NCBI RefSeq assembly: GCF_949987535.1 | Contig: NC_080070.1 | Coordinates: forward strand, 13,273,770-13,337,769 | Source: Balaenoptera acutorostrata | Lineage: Eukaryota; Chordata; Mammalia; Artiodactyla; Balaenopteridae | Direction of reading: 5' to 3' | Length of the DNA: 64,000 bases | Shown here: in pieces, positions 1 through 12,300 of the stretch | Layout: every line of letters begins with the position of its first letter | Numbering within the stretch: the first letter of the stretch is position 1 | The notes under the pieces: generated by a model | What the model saw: the letters and a program-made list of their open reading frames with translations, nothing else | Told to the model about the DNA's origin: nothing | Database searches by the model: none | Program-made: the position numbers and the translations under genes

Positions 1-2690
1 ACACTTGTGAATCAACAATTTGGCAGTACAATCAAAACATGGATACACCTTAATCCAGTATTGCCACCTCTGGCAATCTGTCATGTCAGCAGCCTGGATA
101 GCTGATTGTACTTGCCCTGCCTGTCACCCCTCATTCTAGATTTCATTTTTTGCCTGATAGCTGCCTTCCCTGCTGGGCTATAAGCTTGATGCGAAGGGAT
201 GTCTGTTTTCTTCACAGCTGGACTTGGCATAGAATAGGAACATAGTGTTAGTTCAGAGTGAAATTTAGGCACAACAAAAAAGGGAAGAGCTTGATTGTCT
301 AACAATGAGAATGGTTAAGTAAATAAATTTTCAAACACACGTACAAGAGAAAGAATTAAAATGATGCATATAAAAGTTTCTAATAGAATGGTGAATTGTT
401 CACAGTCTGATATTAAGGGGAAAAAAAGAATACAAAATTGATATACAGTATGATTTCAACATGTAAACACAGAAAACAAAAACGACTAAATCTATCATTT
501 ATTTTAAGATATACCATTATTATACCATTATTTTTACATGCCACTAAGAATGAAAAATGCCCATGATGGGGAGTCTAATATGATACCCCCTACACAACTT
601 TGCCAAGTAAACCTCCCACGCAGAGAGGGCCAGGCAAGGAAGACTGCTTGTCTCAACTTTGTCATGGGGTGCAGAGAAGAAAAAAAATCTCACCTAGGAA
701 TTAAAAGGCAGGGCTCGCACTAGCTTGTATTTTGAATTCACACTACCAGCGTGGTCCAAAGAACCTCCAGCGGAGAATTTAACTCAGACTAGTCTCTGGT
801 TGATGGTGCCTCCAGATGGCTGACAAAAGCAAACACAAATCTCCCCTGTGAGACCCGGACCTCAGTGGGGCCGGCAGCAATTATAAGTCGCCATAGCAAT
901 CCTAGCAAGTGAGAAATTTTGCATCCTAGAACTGATGAGATAGGATAAGCAAAATCTTCGCAGGGGCCAATCCAGCGGTGAGATGATAGATCAAAAATAC
1001 TTGTATATAATGTATTTTATGTACGTTGTATTTTTATTGTAGAGATATTTATATAGTGTAGATATATTTTACATGTTTTACATAATGTAGATATATTATT
1101 TGTAAAAGTGAAATAATTTTATTTTAAAATTAGGACATATGGGATTCTAGGGGAACTCATTAAAAAATTTAACATTATCCGAGGGTCTCTGAATGGGACC
1201 GACCTTCATTTCTTATTGCCCTTAACACTGGTTTCCCACCAGCTCTATTCTAATAGCTAAGTTCAATTAATTCCCTCCCTATCCTCTCATGAAATTCAGT
1301 AGACACAGAGATGATGAATCTGATGGTCAGGTACAGGGCCTCTCTCAGTCTGTGAATGTGTGTCAGGCGGAGTGTCATCAGCGTCATTAACATTTTTGAA
1401 CACCCACTATGTGCAAGATACCAGGTTAAGCCTGGCAGGAGGGGGGCCAGTTGTGCAGAGGTTTAAGTCTCTACTTTCATTCATTTGCTTAGTTGACAAA
1501 TATTTGTTGAGCACCCGTTATGCAAGGCACTAGGGTCTGAAGATTGACCTGATGGCTGCTGAGCTAGAACACATGCTTAAATGAAGATTGGAAAAGGCGC
1601 TAGGTTTAGGGTTTGGACATTTTGGTCTTCTGTTTATACAGAAAATCGATTGGGATGGAGATTATGAGTTTATTTCTTCATATATATATATATACAGCTT
1701 GAGGGTATTAAACTAGGGGATTCGGGGCTGGGGGTGGGGCTCACACAAAAGATCAGGAAAAGGAAGTCCCTTGGAAAAAAAGGAAAGTCAGACTGAAGCT
1801 GATGGCTTTGGAAATGGATTAAGGATTTCTTATGAATTCCCCATTTTATATTTAGAAGTAACATTTTGAATGCCTCACCCCTTGGGGTAAATCTGGTGGT
1901 TAAGTAATCAGAGGAGGTGGGAAAAAGAAATAGGAATAGCCACCAAAATAATGAGAAAGAATGAGGTGAGGAGAGAGACTTGTTCAGACACCCAATTCCT
2001 CCAAGGTTCAGGAAGGCCTGGGGTTTGCCTGCCCTCAGAAGGAGGCTAGGCGTTACCCGGAGGGTGTTGATGAAGAGTGACATCTGTGTACCAGACACGC
2101 AATGACAAGATGATTTAACCCCCCTTCCCAAGGAGATCATCAATGACTGCCCAAGGCTGCTGCTTCCAGACAAAAATCTATGACACAACAATAAAAGAAT
2201 CTATGCAGCATTTTACCCTGAAGAATGGAGACTGCTTTCATCTTGGCTATATTTATCAACCTCTCCCCCACCCGCCAAGGGCAAGTAAGTGACCGTCGTC
2301 CACCACTCTCTGTAGAGACTAAGTCACTGAAATGGATGGGGAGCCCCAAGCAGGGTCCAGGAAGGCCAGGGCCAGGCACTATCCAGCACATTCAAGGGCA
2401 CACTGACTGGGTGATACATACACAACTACTCCAGGCCGGACACCAAAGCCCATAGCTTCAGCGGATCAGGCCACGTCCCAAGCGCAAACAACGCGGCAGC
2501 CGGGGCTCCCCGCTTCTGCTTCACTCCCAGCACGGCGGGAGCTCTGAACACACATCCAGGGTTATGTAACACCTATCTGTCACGGTCCATATGACCAGGG
2601 GACTTTCAAAATCATGGTGGCGTGTAACAGTTCACGGTGGTACAGTCATCCCACGGAATCCTAGGTGAGAAGGCACAGGTAGACAGATCC
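1..2690. other. 5' flank of DENND11, no gene seen
   Basis: No exon-like reading frame or RNA gene is recognised here. The sequence is mostly AT-rich, with an especially AT-rich patch at about 985-1130 and a short (TA)7 run at 1681-1694. Two short stretches near 1380-1545 look like L2/MIR remnants. From about 2450 the composition shifts to GC-rich as the CpG island of the gene is approached. Distal regulatory elements may be present but cannot be called from sequence alone. Confidence 0.6.
1380..1545 (+). repeat. L2/MIR-like fragments
   Basis: Two nearby stretches read 'gaacacccactatgtgcaag' (about 1397) and 'ttgttgagcacccgttatgc' (about 1505). Both match the 'attgagcacctactatgtgc' signature shared by old mammalian L2 and MIR elements. 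The copies are degraded and their edges are uncertain. Confidence 0.5.
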
Positions 2691-2853
2691 AAGTGGCTGC
2701 GCGTCCATGTCACCGCACTTTTCCTATCGCCGGGCGCGCAGATGCATCCGTGAAGTCTCAAACCAGGCACGCAGTTCAGCGAAGGCCGTAGGGAGGACGC
2801 CTTCTCGGGCAGGATCGGAACGCCGCCGAGCTGGATGGGAGGGCGGCGGGCGC

Positions 2854-2875
2854 GGGGCGGGGCGGGGCGGGGCGG
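2854..2875. promoter_or_regulatory. Tandem Sp1-type GC boxes
   Basis: The unit GGGGC repeats with a 5-bp period, giving four overlapping GGGGCGG motifs starting at 2854, 2859, 2864 and 2869. This motif is the classical binding site of Sp/KLF zinc-finger factors. The G-runs could also form a G-quadruplex, which is an inference. Confidence 0.7.
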
Positions 2876-3042
2876 GGCGACCGGGGCAGGTGCGGGCCTG
2901 GGGCGGCGGAGGCTCAGCGTGAGCGCGGAGGCCCGGCCGCCCGCCCTCCGCCGAGAGGAGTTCCCGCAGCCCGCCCCTGCGCCCGCCCCTCGCCGCCCGC
3001 GGCTCCTCTTCGCCGCCGCGCCGCGCCTCGCCTCACCTCGCC

Positions 3043-3310
3043 ATGGTGGAGCGGGGAGACGAGGCGCCGCTGCTGCGCTGGGCCGAGGGCCCCGCCGTCT
3101 CCCCGCCGCTGGCCCCGGACCCGCAGGCTGGAGGCCGGGGCTGGGGCGGCGGCAGGGGCGGCCGGGCGGCCGTGGAGCCGCCGAGGAGGCGGGAGCCCGA
3201 GGAGCTGGGTCCCTCCCAGGTGCTGCTGCAGCCCGGGCGCCTGGAGCTGGGCGACGTGGAGGAGGACCAGGTGGTGGCCGTGTTCGTGGTCACCTTCGAC
3301 CCCCGCTCGG
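3043..3310 (+). CDS. DENND11: DENND11 coding exon 1
   Basis: It encodes residues 1-89 and the first base of Gly90. The donor is at 3311 (GTGAGA), ending in phase 1. It contains the low-complexity N-terminal segment rich in Gly, Pro and Arg, then the start of the uDENN region ([20 protein letters not shown]). The exon lies wholly inside the CpG island. Confidence 0.95.
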
Positions 3311-6300
3311 GTGAGAGCCGCTCCGAGACCGCGGGCGGGGAGAGGGTCGCCCCCCACTGGGCTTCGGGGGCGGCGGGGGAGGGGCTCGCTGCGCGCGCAC
3401 CCGCACACGTGCAACTCCCTCCGCGCCGACCGGGCTGCCCCGGGCGAGTCCGGTGCCCCCGGGAGGTCGGGGCGTGGGGCTTTGTTCCCTGCGCCTCTGA
3501 CCCCGTCTTCATTGCGTCCCGCTGCCTCTCAGCGGATCCCCAGCCCGCGCGCCCGTCCCCACAGTCGTGTTTGCGCTTCTCCGGTGACAGAGGATCTTGT
3601 TTGTGGCCACAGGCACGCTGGCTTTTGTTTTCTTTTCGGGCTCGGTTAAAAGGTACCTCCCGTGAAGAGGAGGAACGCCCCCCAGGTGAATTCCTTCCGA
3701 AACGGATCGTCCTCAGCTTCCACGTTCCCTGCTTCCCGCCCTTGCTCCCCATCCCTCCCTGCACGGTAACTTTGTGAGCGGCCAAGTTCACTCCCTCTGA
3801 CGGTATTATTTTGAGGAATTGATGCCTGGAGCATTAAGGGGTGGCACTGAGGGATTAAGCTGGAGACCGATGAAAAGAGAAGCCTCCTCAGGTAGGCTCT
3901 TTTTGGTATGTTTGGAGAGTTCAAGTGTTATCTCGCATAATCTTTACCCTGACCATCCAGTAAGGATGTGTGCATTTTACTGGTGAGAGAATTCATGGGG
4001 TTCAAAAGTGAATGAGTAAATACCTCCCTCCGAGAGCCTTAGGTGGTCGGGGAAGGACCCTGCTCTCAGGATTGGAGGGATGAGAGCTGTAGTCTTGGTT
4101 CTAGGGTTTAAGAAAGCCCAGGTGTGTCTTTCTATCCTAACTCCACTGAGGTTGCTGGAATGTGGAGTGTCAGGGGAAAAAAACCAGAACAGTTTCTTTC
4201 TGGAGTTCCCTTCCTGGTCTGGCAAGGATGAGGTGTGGAAGCCATTCTGAAAAACTTGATACTGTGCGCTGGAGTGGGAGGAAAAAGGGTGAGGGTCTTG
4301 GGATGGCAGAAGATACAATCCAGGCAGGATTATAAACCAGCAAGACCCAGGAAGAAGTAGGAACAGCTGTGGGGAGACTAGGCCTTTCTGACTCCTGTTT
4401 ATTCCTTGGCCCCATCCCAGTGGGTTTCAAACATTTTTGACTGTGACCCACCATATGAAATTCATTTTACATACCAATCAGTGTGCTCACATACGTACAT
4501 ATGTAACTGAAACAGAAGTTTCATGAAATAGTATTAACCCCTTTTACATGTAGTGCATACTGGCATTTTCTATTTTTCTTTTTCTTTTTTTTAATGCTCA
4601 TCACATAGGCTAGTTGACTCATGTATGGTTGGGACTCCCAGACAGAAAAACTGTTCTTTTTTTGACCAGAGTAACCTTTATTGCTAGACAAAAACAGATA
4701 CTACTTTGTAACTAATAATATTCCTTATGCCCTACCCCATCACCTACATACAGTAAATAGATATGAGCATGAGATTCATTCTGGAAAGTGTTTAAGAGTA
4801 ACTAGAAGAAATGGAGAGAAAGCGCTAACAGGCTCTGATTTAGCAGTGGTCGCTCTGGCGGTAGAGCCTAGAGAGGGGAAGAGGAGAAGAAAAAAATACT
4901 ACACTAACCACAGATGGAGTTAATAACATTGAAAAGCACCACAGAGCTGGAACCCTCCCCCTGCCTTGTCAATCACAGCTGGTGAGCATGATTTTGTGGG
5001 TATGTGTATATGGAGTATTTGTGTGTACGTGTGATGCACACACACACGCACAAGTATGTATTTGTAATGGTTTTCAGATTAAGGTTAGTGTGGAAAGAAG
5101 GGATTTAACTGACACTTGGACACTTGCTTTGTGCAGGCGTTTTACTATAATGGTTTTTCATCGAATTCTCATCACCATTGTAATTTGATGATCGTTTATA
5201 ACCAAGGATGATTAAGTAACTTGGAAATATTAACTAGCTAATAAATACTTGACTCCGAGTCTGGTTGTCTTTCTAGAATACAACACTGCCTGAACCTCTG
5301 GCCCCTAACTTTTCATCTTACTGGGTGCAGAGAGGGGAGAGGCTGAGAAGGAGTGGGGGAGGGGAGAGAGTGTGTTTTTAACTTTGGTTGATGGTTTTGT
5401 TTTGGTTTTTTTTTTGGAAAGCTGCTGTTTCCTGCCCATAACTCTCTTTTCTCATCTTCTCAGTCCCAATTGGCACTTTACTTCCTTTAAAAAATTGTGA
5501 TAGTACCTATAGCAAGTAAAAATTATATGGTGCAGTATAATTCTAAGAGTTGAAGATGGAATGAATGAATGCTACTGGGGTTTCCAGGGCTGCAAAGGTC
5601 GACACTAGGACAAGGGCCTCAGAGAGCCCCTGGAGTGTCCCTTGGGTGAAGGTTGAGGGTTGAGGAAATCACGGTCTGGGGAGGGGAGATGGAGGCGTCT
5701 CCTGGTTTTAATAGTTCAGTGTCTTCCTCTTTCTGCTATGGAGGCAGGTGTGCTACGTTATTATTTAATCTTGGTCCACCAAGGCTTTGCCTTCCTTAGC
5801 CCATGATACCCAAAGTAGTAAAGTGAATACTGGCTTCTTTACCCAAATCAGAACATATCACAGAAGTTCTTCCACGCGAGAAACTGGCTAGAGTTTCTGC
5901 GCCTGCCTGTCTGCTCCCCATGTCTCTCCCAGCTGTGTCCTCAGTGTCCTTCCCCAGGAGCTCCTCCCTTGTCTCCAAACCTCCCCAGTCGCCTACTGCC
6001 CAGGCCATGGGTATTTCATTCATCTTCCCACCTGGTATAGGGAACTGTTGGCACATGCGCCTGCGAGAGTACAGGAGGGGATGGGGGAGGAGGGAATCCA
6101 CAGCCGTGGGTCATGTGTCAGGGCGTGCGTGGTCTGGGTGCTGAGAGAGGGTGCGAGGGAGGAGTTGGATCCTGGTCACACACACATTCACACGCTCTTG
6201 GGCAGGGATGTGCTCAGTGATTCCCAGACCGGTGTATGGGAATAAGAGTAATTCTCCTATAGTTTTGGATACTAATTTTGGGTTGGGCATCTGTAGAAAG

Positions 6301-9300
6301 AATCAGAGAAGAGGCTGGGGCCGTAAAGAATGTTATTTTCATTGGAGTCACGGTTTGAAAATTATGGTTGTTGGATCTACCGATGTTGTGAGGTCTGTAG
6401 GGGCTTCAGGGTCAAGTGAGGCAGAGGCGCTTTCTCTCTCTCTCACATACACTCTCCTTCCCCTGTCTCTCTCGCACTCACTCCCTGACACACTCAGTCT
6501 TTATCTGGGGCAGGGAGTCCCTGGGATGGTGGTAGTGCCGGCCATGTGGGCTGCAGAGCTGCTATTGAAACCAGGCCCAGATGCCGACTATGGGAGCCAA
6601 GTGGGAGAGGTTGGCAGCCAGAATATTGCTTTTTCATCGTGTCCAACCCATTATTTAGAGCTTTGGGTTTTCATTTTGATTCTCTTCTTCGGGTCTCTAG
6701 TAAAATTTTCGTTCTTTGGTCTGCTGAATTAAGGGAAAAGTTACTGTCACACTGGGAAATCAGCCTGCTCCCGCATCCCCTCTATGAAGGTGACATAGCT
6801 GTCTCGCCACGTGACTGAGGGCTTGTGTGTGGGCCTGAGGTGGGTAGAGCTCTGGCTCTACAATGTATGACACCTGTGAATCAGCCTCACTGGACTGTTG
6901 CTTTATAGGAGATTCACTTTCAACAGCTGCATTTTCCCCAGAGTTATTTTGTGAGTGTCTGGGGGAAATTCCTATGCTGTGCGTGTCTGTGTTGGGTTGG
7001 CTGAGCGGAGGAAAACCTGCTGAGGTTTGTAGGATGTCTCTTTTTCCTTTGTTCTTCCTGATTAGGGATGAATTACCTGTTCCTCCCTCAACCTCTAGCC
7101 AGTGCCTAAATTACATCTAAGCCCCTGTTTAATTTAGTGCATCGAAGTGCTCCTGTGTTCATGTCAAATGAGCGTAGTATTTAAAATCACTCACATACAC
7201 TAATTTTAACCCCCATACATTCTCCGTATAGTCAGCAGAATACAAGCATTTTCTTTTAAACAATGGCGACGTGGAGGCAGCGAGACAGGGCCAGGTGTAG
7301 CGTCTGAGGCATGACTTGGAGGGCTGCCCAGGTCATCGGACTCATGCAAATAATAAGTGGCTCCAGCCTCTGGTGGGAACGGGACAAAGCAGAATGAGAA
7401 TGGAAAATTTGGAGCGCCACTTTGAGTCTCAAAGAGCAGTCCTACAAATGGCCAGCTCAGAGAGGCCAAGAGAAGGCCGGTTCTGATAGCCTAGGCAAGA
7501 AAGCCTCTTCCAATGATTAACTCTGCCGCGTCCTTTCTCTCTAGTTTCTATCAGATGTCAGTGGAATACAGCTGTGGTGAATTTCATTAATTCCCACATT
7601 GGCAAACTCTTTCCCAGGCTCTTGGTGATTCACCTGCTTGCGGTTTTCAGGGAGAAGGTCAGTTGGTGACCATCTGCAGCGACTTCTGTTTCTCCTCTTG
7701 AAAGTGGATGGAAACTAGAGTAGGAGTGGGAATCATAACAACCACCACTTACTGAGTGCCCACCGTGGACCAGGAACTAGCTAATCCTTTCAACAATCTT
7801 CTCTGTAATGTGGTAAGACAATTCAAAACTATTTAAGACCCAGAGTTGAGTGATATGGGCTGTCGACTTTTCTGGCATTAGAGTCTGAGCCATATCAGCT
7901 TCTGAGGTTTCTTCCATCTCTGGGATTTGGGGGCCTCCTGCAGAAGTGGGGACCACAAGTACACGTGGATTCTTGCCTTTATTCAGGGCTTGTGTGTATG
8001 CCGATGGGCAGAGCTGATGGAAAGAGTAAAAATCAATGCACATGTTGGAGAGGGGAGAACTAGTACACAGCTCCACTCTTGAGGTCAGAGGAGCCGTAAC
8101 AGGACCTTGAGCTGAGGTAGCCACTGCTTACGAAATCAAGGCCTCAGGAGGAAATTCTTGATTGGGAACCGCCCAACACGGAGGGAGAAAAGGAGGAAGG
8201 AAAGCCACGTATTTCCCATTAGACAGAGATTATTTTGGTTCAAGATCATTGCTTTCTCCGTTTTAAATATTCTGAGATCAGCTTTCTTAACAGGCAGCAG
8301 CAGTAGCAGCTAATATCTATTCCCCCTGGAGAAATGGTGGTTGGTGAAATCCAAATACGCTTGGGGGTGTGGTCATTTCACATTTCAACAGAAATAGAAG
8401 GCAGAGGCAGCGCTGTATGTAGATAGGACAGAGTACATCTCACCTAGCGTAGGAGCTTGTGAAACATCAGCTCTGGGAGGCCCTGGCACACAGGGCCACG
8501 AGGTTCAGACCATCTCTGCATCTACAGCCAGGCTCAGCATTGCCCTGTGGCTTCCCTGGGTACCTGAGCCGCCAACTCAGTAATCTGTTAGTCCAAGTTC
8601 CTTTGCCTGAGCCCAGAATCTGGCACTGGGCTGCCAAGTTATGTTCCATCAATATTTATTGAATGACTGGCTGAATGTACACAAAGCAGATTGCCGCGTT
8701 TGTTCCTCGTGCGGTCATGTCCATCCCTCCTAGAGGCTAGGCAGGGCCCAAGGCAAGGGGGGGACATGGAGATGGAAGGAGAGCAAGTCAGGAAATAAGG
8801 CACTTGTCAGTGTTGACTCCTCTCTTTGATTGCCTACCCCTGGGATGAGCCCTTCTGTTCAGTCCTGCCAGGCCCCAGCTCCCTGGCTGCGTTCCTAAAG
8901 TGTGGTGAGGAAATTTGTAAAACCAAATGGCTTTGAGTGTGAAGGCTGAGCCTGAGGTAGGCAGCATTCTGTGTGAGGTTTTTCTGGCCCTAAATGGCTC
9001 ACGACAAGGATTGTTATTTCTGCCAAATCACTTTCCTTTAAGCCTTTTACAAGTTCCATATATAAACGGGTTTCTAATTTTTGAGACTAGTGTACTATTT
9101 CTGTTAAAGGATGACCTTTAGCCATCATGCTGTTTCATCCCCTTAAATATAACACATTGTCTCAATTATTTTTTGCTTTTGCAAAGTCCTTTATGCTTAG
9201 CTTATGGTTTTTTGCATCTCTGTTATTTCAGTTATGTTTCTTAATTCATATGTTGAAATTTTTAAATTTAATTGTTTTTTTATATTGGGGTATAGTTGAT

Positions 9301-12300
9301 TTACAGTGTTGTTAGTTTCAGGTGTACAGCAGTGATTCTGTTATACATATATCCATTCTTTTTCAGATTCTTTTCCCATATAGCTTATTATAGAATATTG
9401 AGTAGAGTTCCCTGTGCTGTACAGTAGGTCCTTGTTGATTGTCTATTTTCTATATAGTAGTAATCCCAAACTCCTGATTTATCCCTCCCCCCCACCTTCC
9501 CCCTCTGGTACCATAAATTTGTTTTCAAAGCTTGTGAATCTGTTTCTGTTTTGTAGATAAGTTCATTTGTGTCATATTTTAGATTCTACATATAAGTGAT
9601 ATCATATGGTATGTGTCTTTCCCTTTTTGACTTAATTCACTTAGTATGATAATCTCTAGGTCCATCCATGTTGCTGCAAATGGCATTATTTCATTCTTTT
9701 TTATGACTGAGTAATATTCCACTGCATATATTGATATGTACCACATCTTCTTTATCCATTCATCTGTCAATGGACATTTAGGTTGCTTCCACATCTTGGC
9801 TATTGTAAATAGTGCTGCAGTGAACATTGAGGTGCATGTATCTTTTTGAATTATGGTTTCCTCCAGATATATGCCCAGGATTGGGATTACTGGATCATAT
9901 GGTAGTTTTTTAAGGAACCTCCAGACAGTTCTCCATAGTGGTTGTACCAATTTACCTTCCCACCAACAGTTTAGGAGGGTTGCCTTTTCTCCACACCCTC
10001 TCCAGCACTTATTGTTTGTAGACTTTTTGATGTTGGCCATTCTGACCGGTGTGAGGTGAAACCTCATTGCAGATTTGATTTGCATTTCTCTAATGATTAG
10101 CGATGTTGAGCATCTTTTCATGTGCGTATTGCCATCTGTATGTCTTCTTTGGAGAAATGCCTATTAAGATCTTCTGCCCACTTTTTGATTGGGCTGTTTG
10201 CTTTTTTGATATTGAACTGTATGAGCTGTTTGTACATTTTGGAGATTAATCCCTTGTCAGTCACTTTGTTTGCAAATATTTTTTCCCATTCTGTGGGTTG
10301 TCTTTTCATTTGGTTTATGGTTTCCTTTGCTGTGAAAAAGCTTTTAAGTTTCATTAGGTCCCATTTGTTTATTTTTGTTTTTATTTTCATTAGGAGGTGG
10401 ATTCAAAAAAGATATTGCTGCAGTTTATGTCAAAGAGTATTCTGCCTATGTTTTCCTCTAGTATCTGGTCTTACATTTAGGTATTTAATTCATTTTGAGT
10501 TTATTTTTGTGTATGATGTTAGAGAATGTTCCAATTTCATTCTTTTACATATAGCTGTCCAGTTTTCCCAGCACCACTTATTGAAGAGACTGTCTTTTCT
10601 CCACTGTATATTCTTGCCTTCTTTGTCCTAAATTAATTGACCATAGGTGCGTGGGTTTATTTCTGGGCTTTCTATCCTGTTCCATTGATCTGTATTTCTG
10701 TTTTGTGCCAGTACCATACTGTTTTGATTGGTGTAGCTTTGTAGTATAGTTTGAAGTTAGGGTGCCTGATTCCTTCAGCTCTGTTTTTCTTTCTCAAGGT
10801 TGCTTTGGCTATTTGGGGTCTTATATATTTCCATACAAATTGAAAATTTTTTTGTTCTAGTTCTGTGAAAAATGCCATTGGTAATTTGATCGGGATTGCA
10901 TTGAATCTGTAGATTGCCTTGGTTAGTATAGGCATTTTGACAATATTGGGTCTTCCAATCCAAGAACATGGTATATTTTGCATCTGTTTGTGTCATCTTT
11001 GATTTCTTTCATCAGCATCTCATAGTTTTCAGAGTACAGGTCCTTTGCCTCCTTAGATAGGTTTATTCCTAGGTATTTTATTTTTTTGATGAGATGGTAA
11101 GTGGGATTGTTTCCTTAATTTCTCTTTCTGATTTTTCCTTGTTAGTGTATAGAAATGCAAGAGATTTCTGTGTATTAATTTTGTATCCTGCAACCTTACC
11201 AAATTCATTGATGAGCTCTAGTAGTTTTCTGGTAGCATCTTTAGGATTTTCTATGTATAGTATCATATCATCTGCAAACAGTGGCAGTTTTACTTCTTTT
11301 CCAGTTTGGATTCCTTTTATTTCTTCTTCTTCTCTGTTTGCCATGGCTTGGATTTCCAAAACTATGTTGAATAAAAGTGGTGAGAGTGGACATCCTTATC
11401 TTGTTCCTGATCTTAGAGGAAATGCTTTCAGCTTTTCACTGTTGAGTATGATGTTAGCTGTGGGTTCGTCATATATGGCCTTTATTATGTTGAGGTAGGT
11501 TCCCTCTGTGCCTACTTTCTGCAGAGTTTTTATCATAAATGGGTGTTGAATTTTGTCAAAAGCTTTTCCTGCATCTATTGAGATGATCATATAGTTTTTA
11601 TTCTTCAATTTGTTATCAGGGTGTATCCACTGATTGATTTGCAGATACTGAAAAATCCTTGCACCCCTGGGAATAATCCCACTTGATCATGGTGTATGAT
11701 CCTTTTAATGTATTGTTGGATTCGGTTTGCTAGTATTTTGTTGAGGATTTTTGCGTCTATGTTCATCAGTGATGTTGGCCTGTAATTTTCTTTTTTTGTG
11801 ATATCGTTATCTTCTTCTGGTACCAGGGTGATGGTGGCCCCATAGAATGAGTTTAGGAGTGTTCCTTCCTCTGCAGCTTTTTGCAAGAGTTTCAGAAGGA
11901 TAGGTGTTAACTCTTCTCTAAATGTTTGATAGAAGAATTCACCTGTGAAGCCATCTGGTCTTGGACTTTTGTTTGTTGGAATTTTTTTGATCACAGTTTC
12001 AATTTCAGTACTTGGTGATTGGTCTGTTCATATTTTCTATTTCTTCCTGGTTTGGTCTTGGAAGACTGTACCTTTCTAAGAATTTGTCCATTTCTTCTAG
12101 ATTGTCCATTTTATTGGCATATAGTTGCTTGTAGTAGTCTCTTATGACTCTGTTTCTGTGGTGTCAGTTGTAACTTCTTTTTCATTTCTAATTTTATTGA
12201 TTTGAGCCCCTTCCCTTTTTTTCTTGATGAATCTGGCTAAAGGTTTATCAATTTTGTTTATCTTTTCAAAGAACCAGCTCTTAGGTTCATTGATCTTTTC

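Larger units (their letters stand above)
2690..3560 (+). promoter_or_regulatory. DENND11: CpG island promoter and 5' UTR of DENND11
   Basis: A dense run of CpG dinucleotides and very high GC content begins near 2690, covers exon 1 and fades after about 3560. Four overlapping GGGGCGG boxes sit at 2854-2875, about 170-190 bases before the start codon. No TATA box is visible at a suitable spacing. This is the typical layout of a broadly expressed CpG-island promoter. The transcription start was not located, but a position between the GC boxes and the ATG is most likely, giving a 5' UTR of roughly 50-160 nt. Confidence 0.8.

Noticed and set aside
985..1130. AT-rich patch as a replication origin or matrix-attachment region
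   Set aside because: AT-richness alone is not diagnostic. No specific motif array was seen.
2835..3314. 159-codon frame starting upstream of the DENND11 ATG, a possible overlapping uORF
   Set aside because: Its start lies before the GC boxes, so probably upstream of the transcription start. Its Kozak context is weak (T at -3), and the frame runs out of exon 1 into intron 1.
2914..3791. Long antisense frames of 166 and 252 codons over exon 1
   Set aside because: They are products of high GC content and few stop codons opposite a GC-rich exon. They show no conserved motif and run through the splice site.
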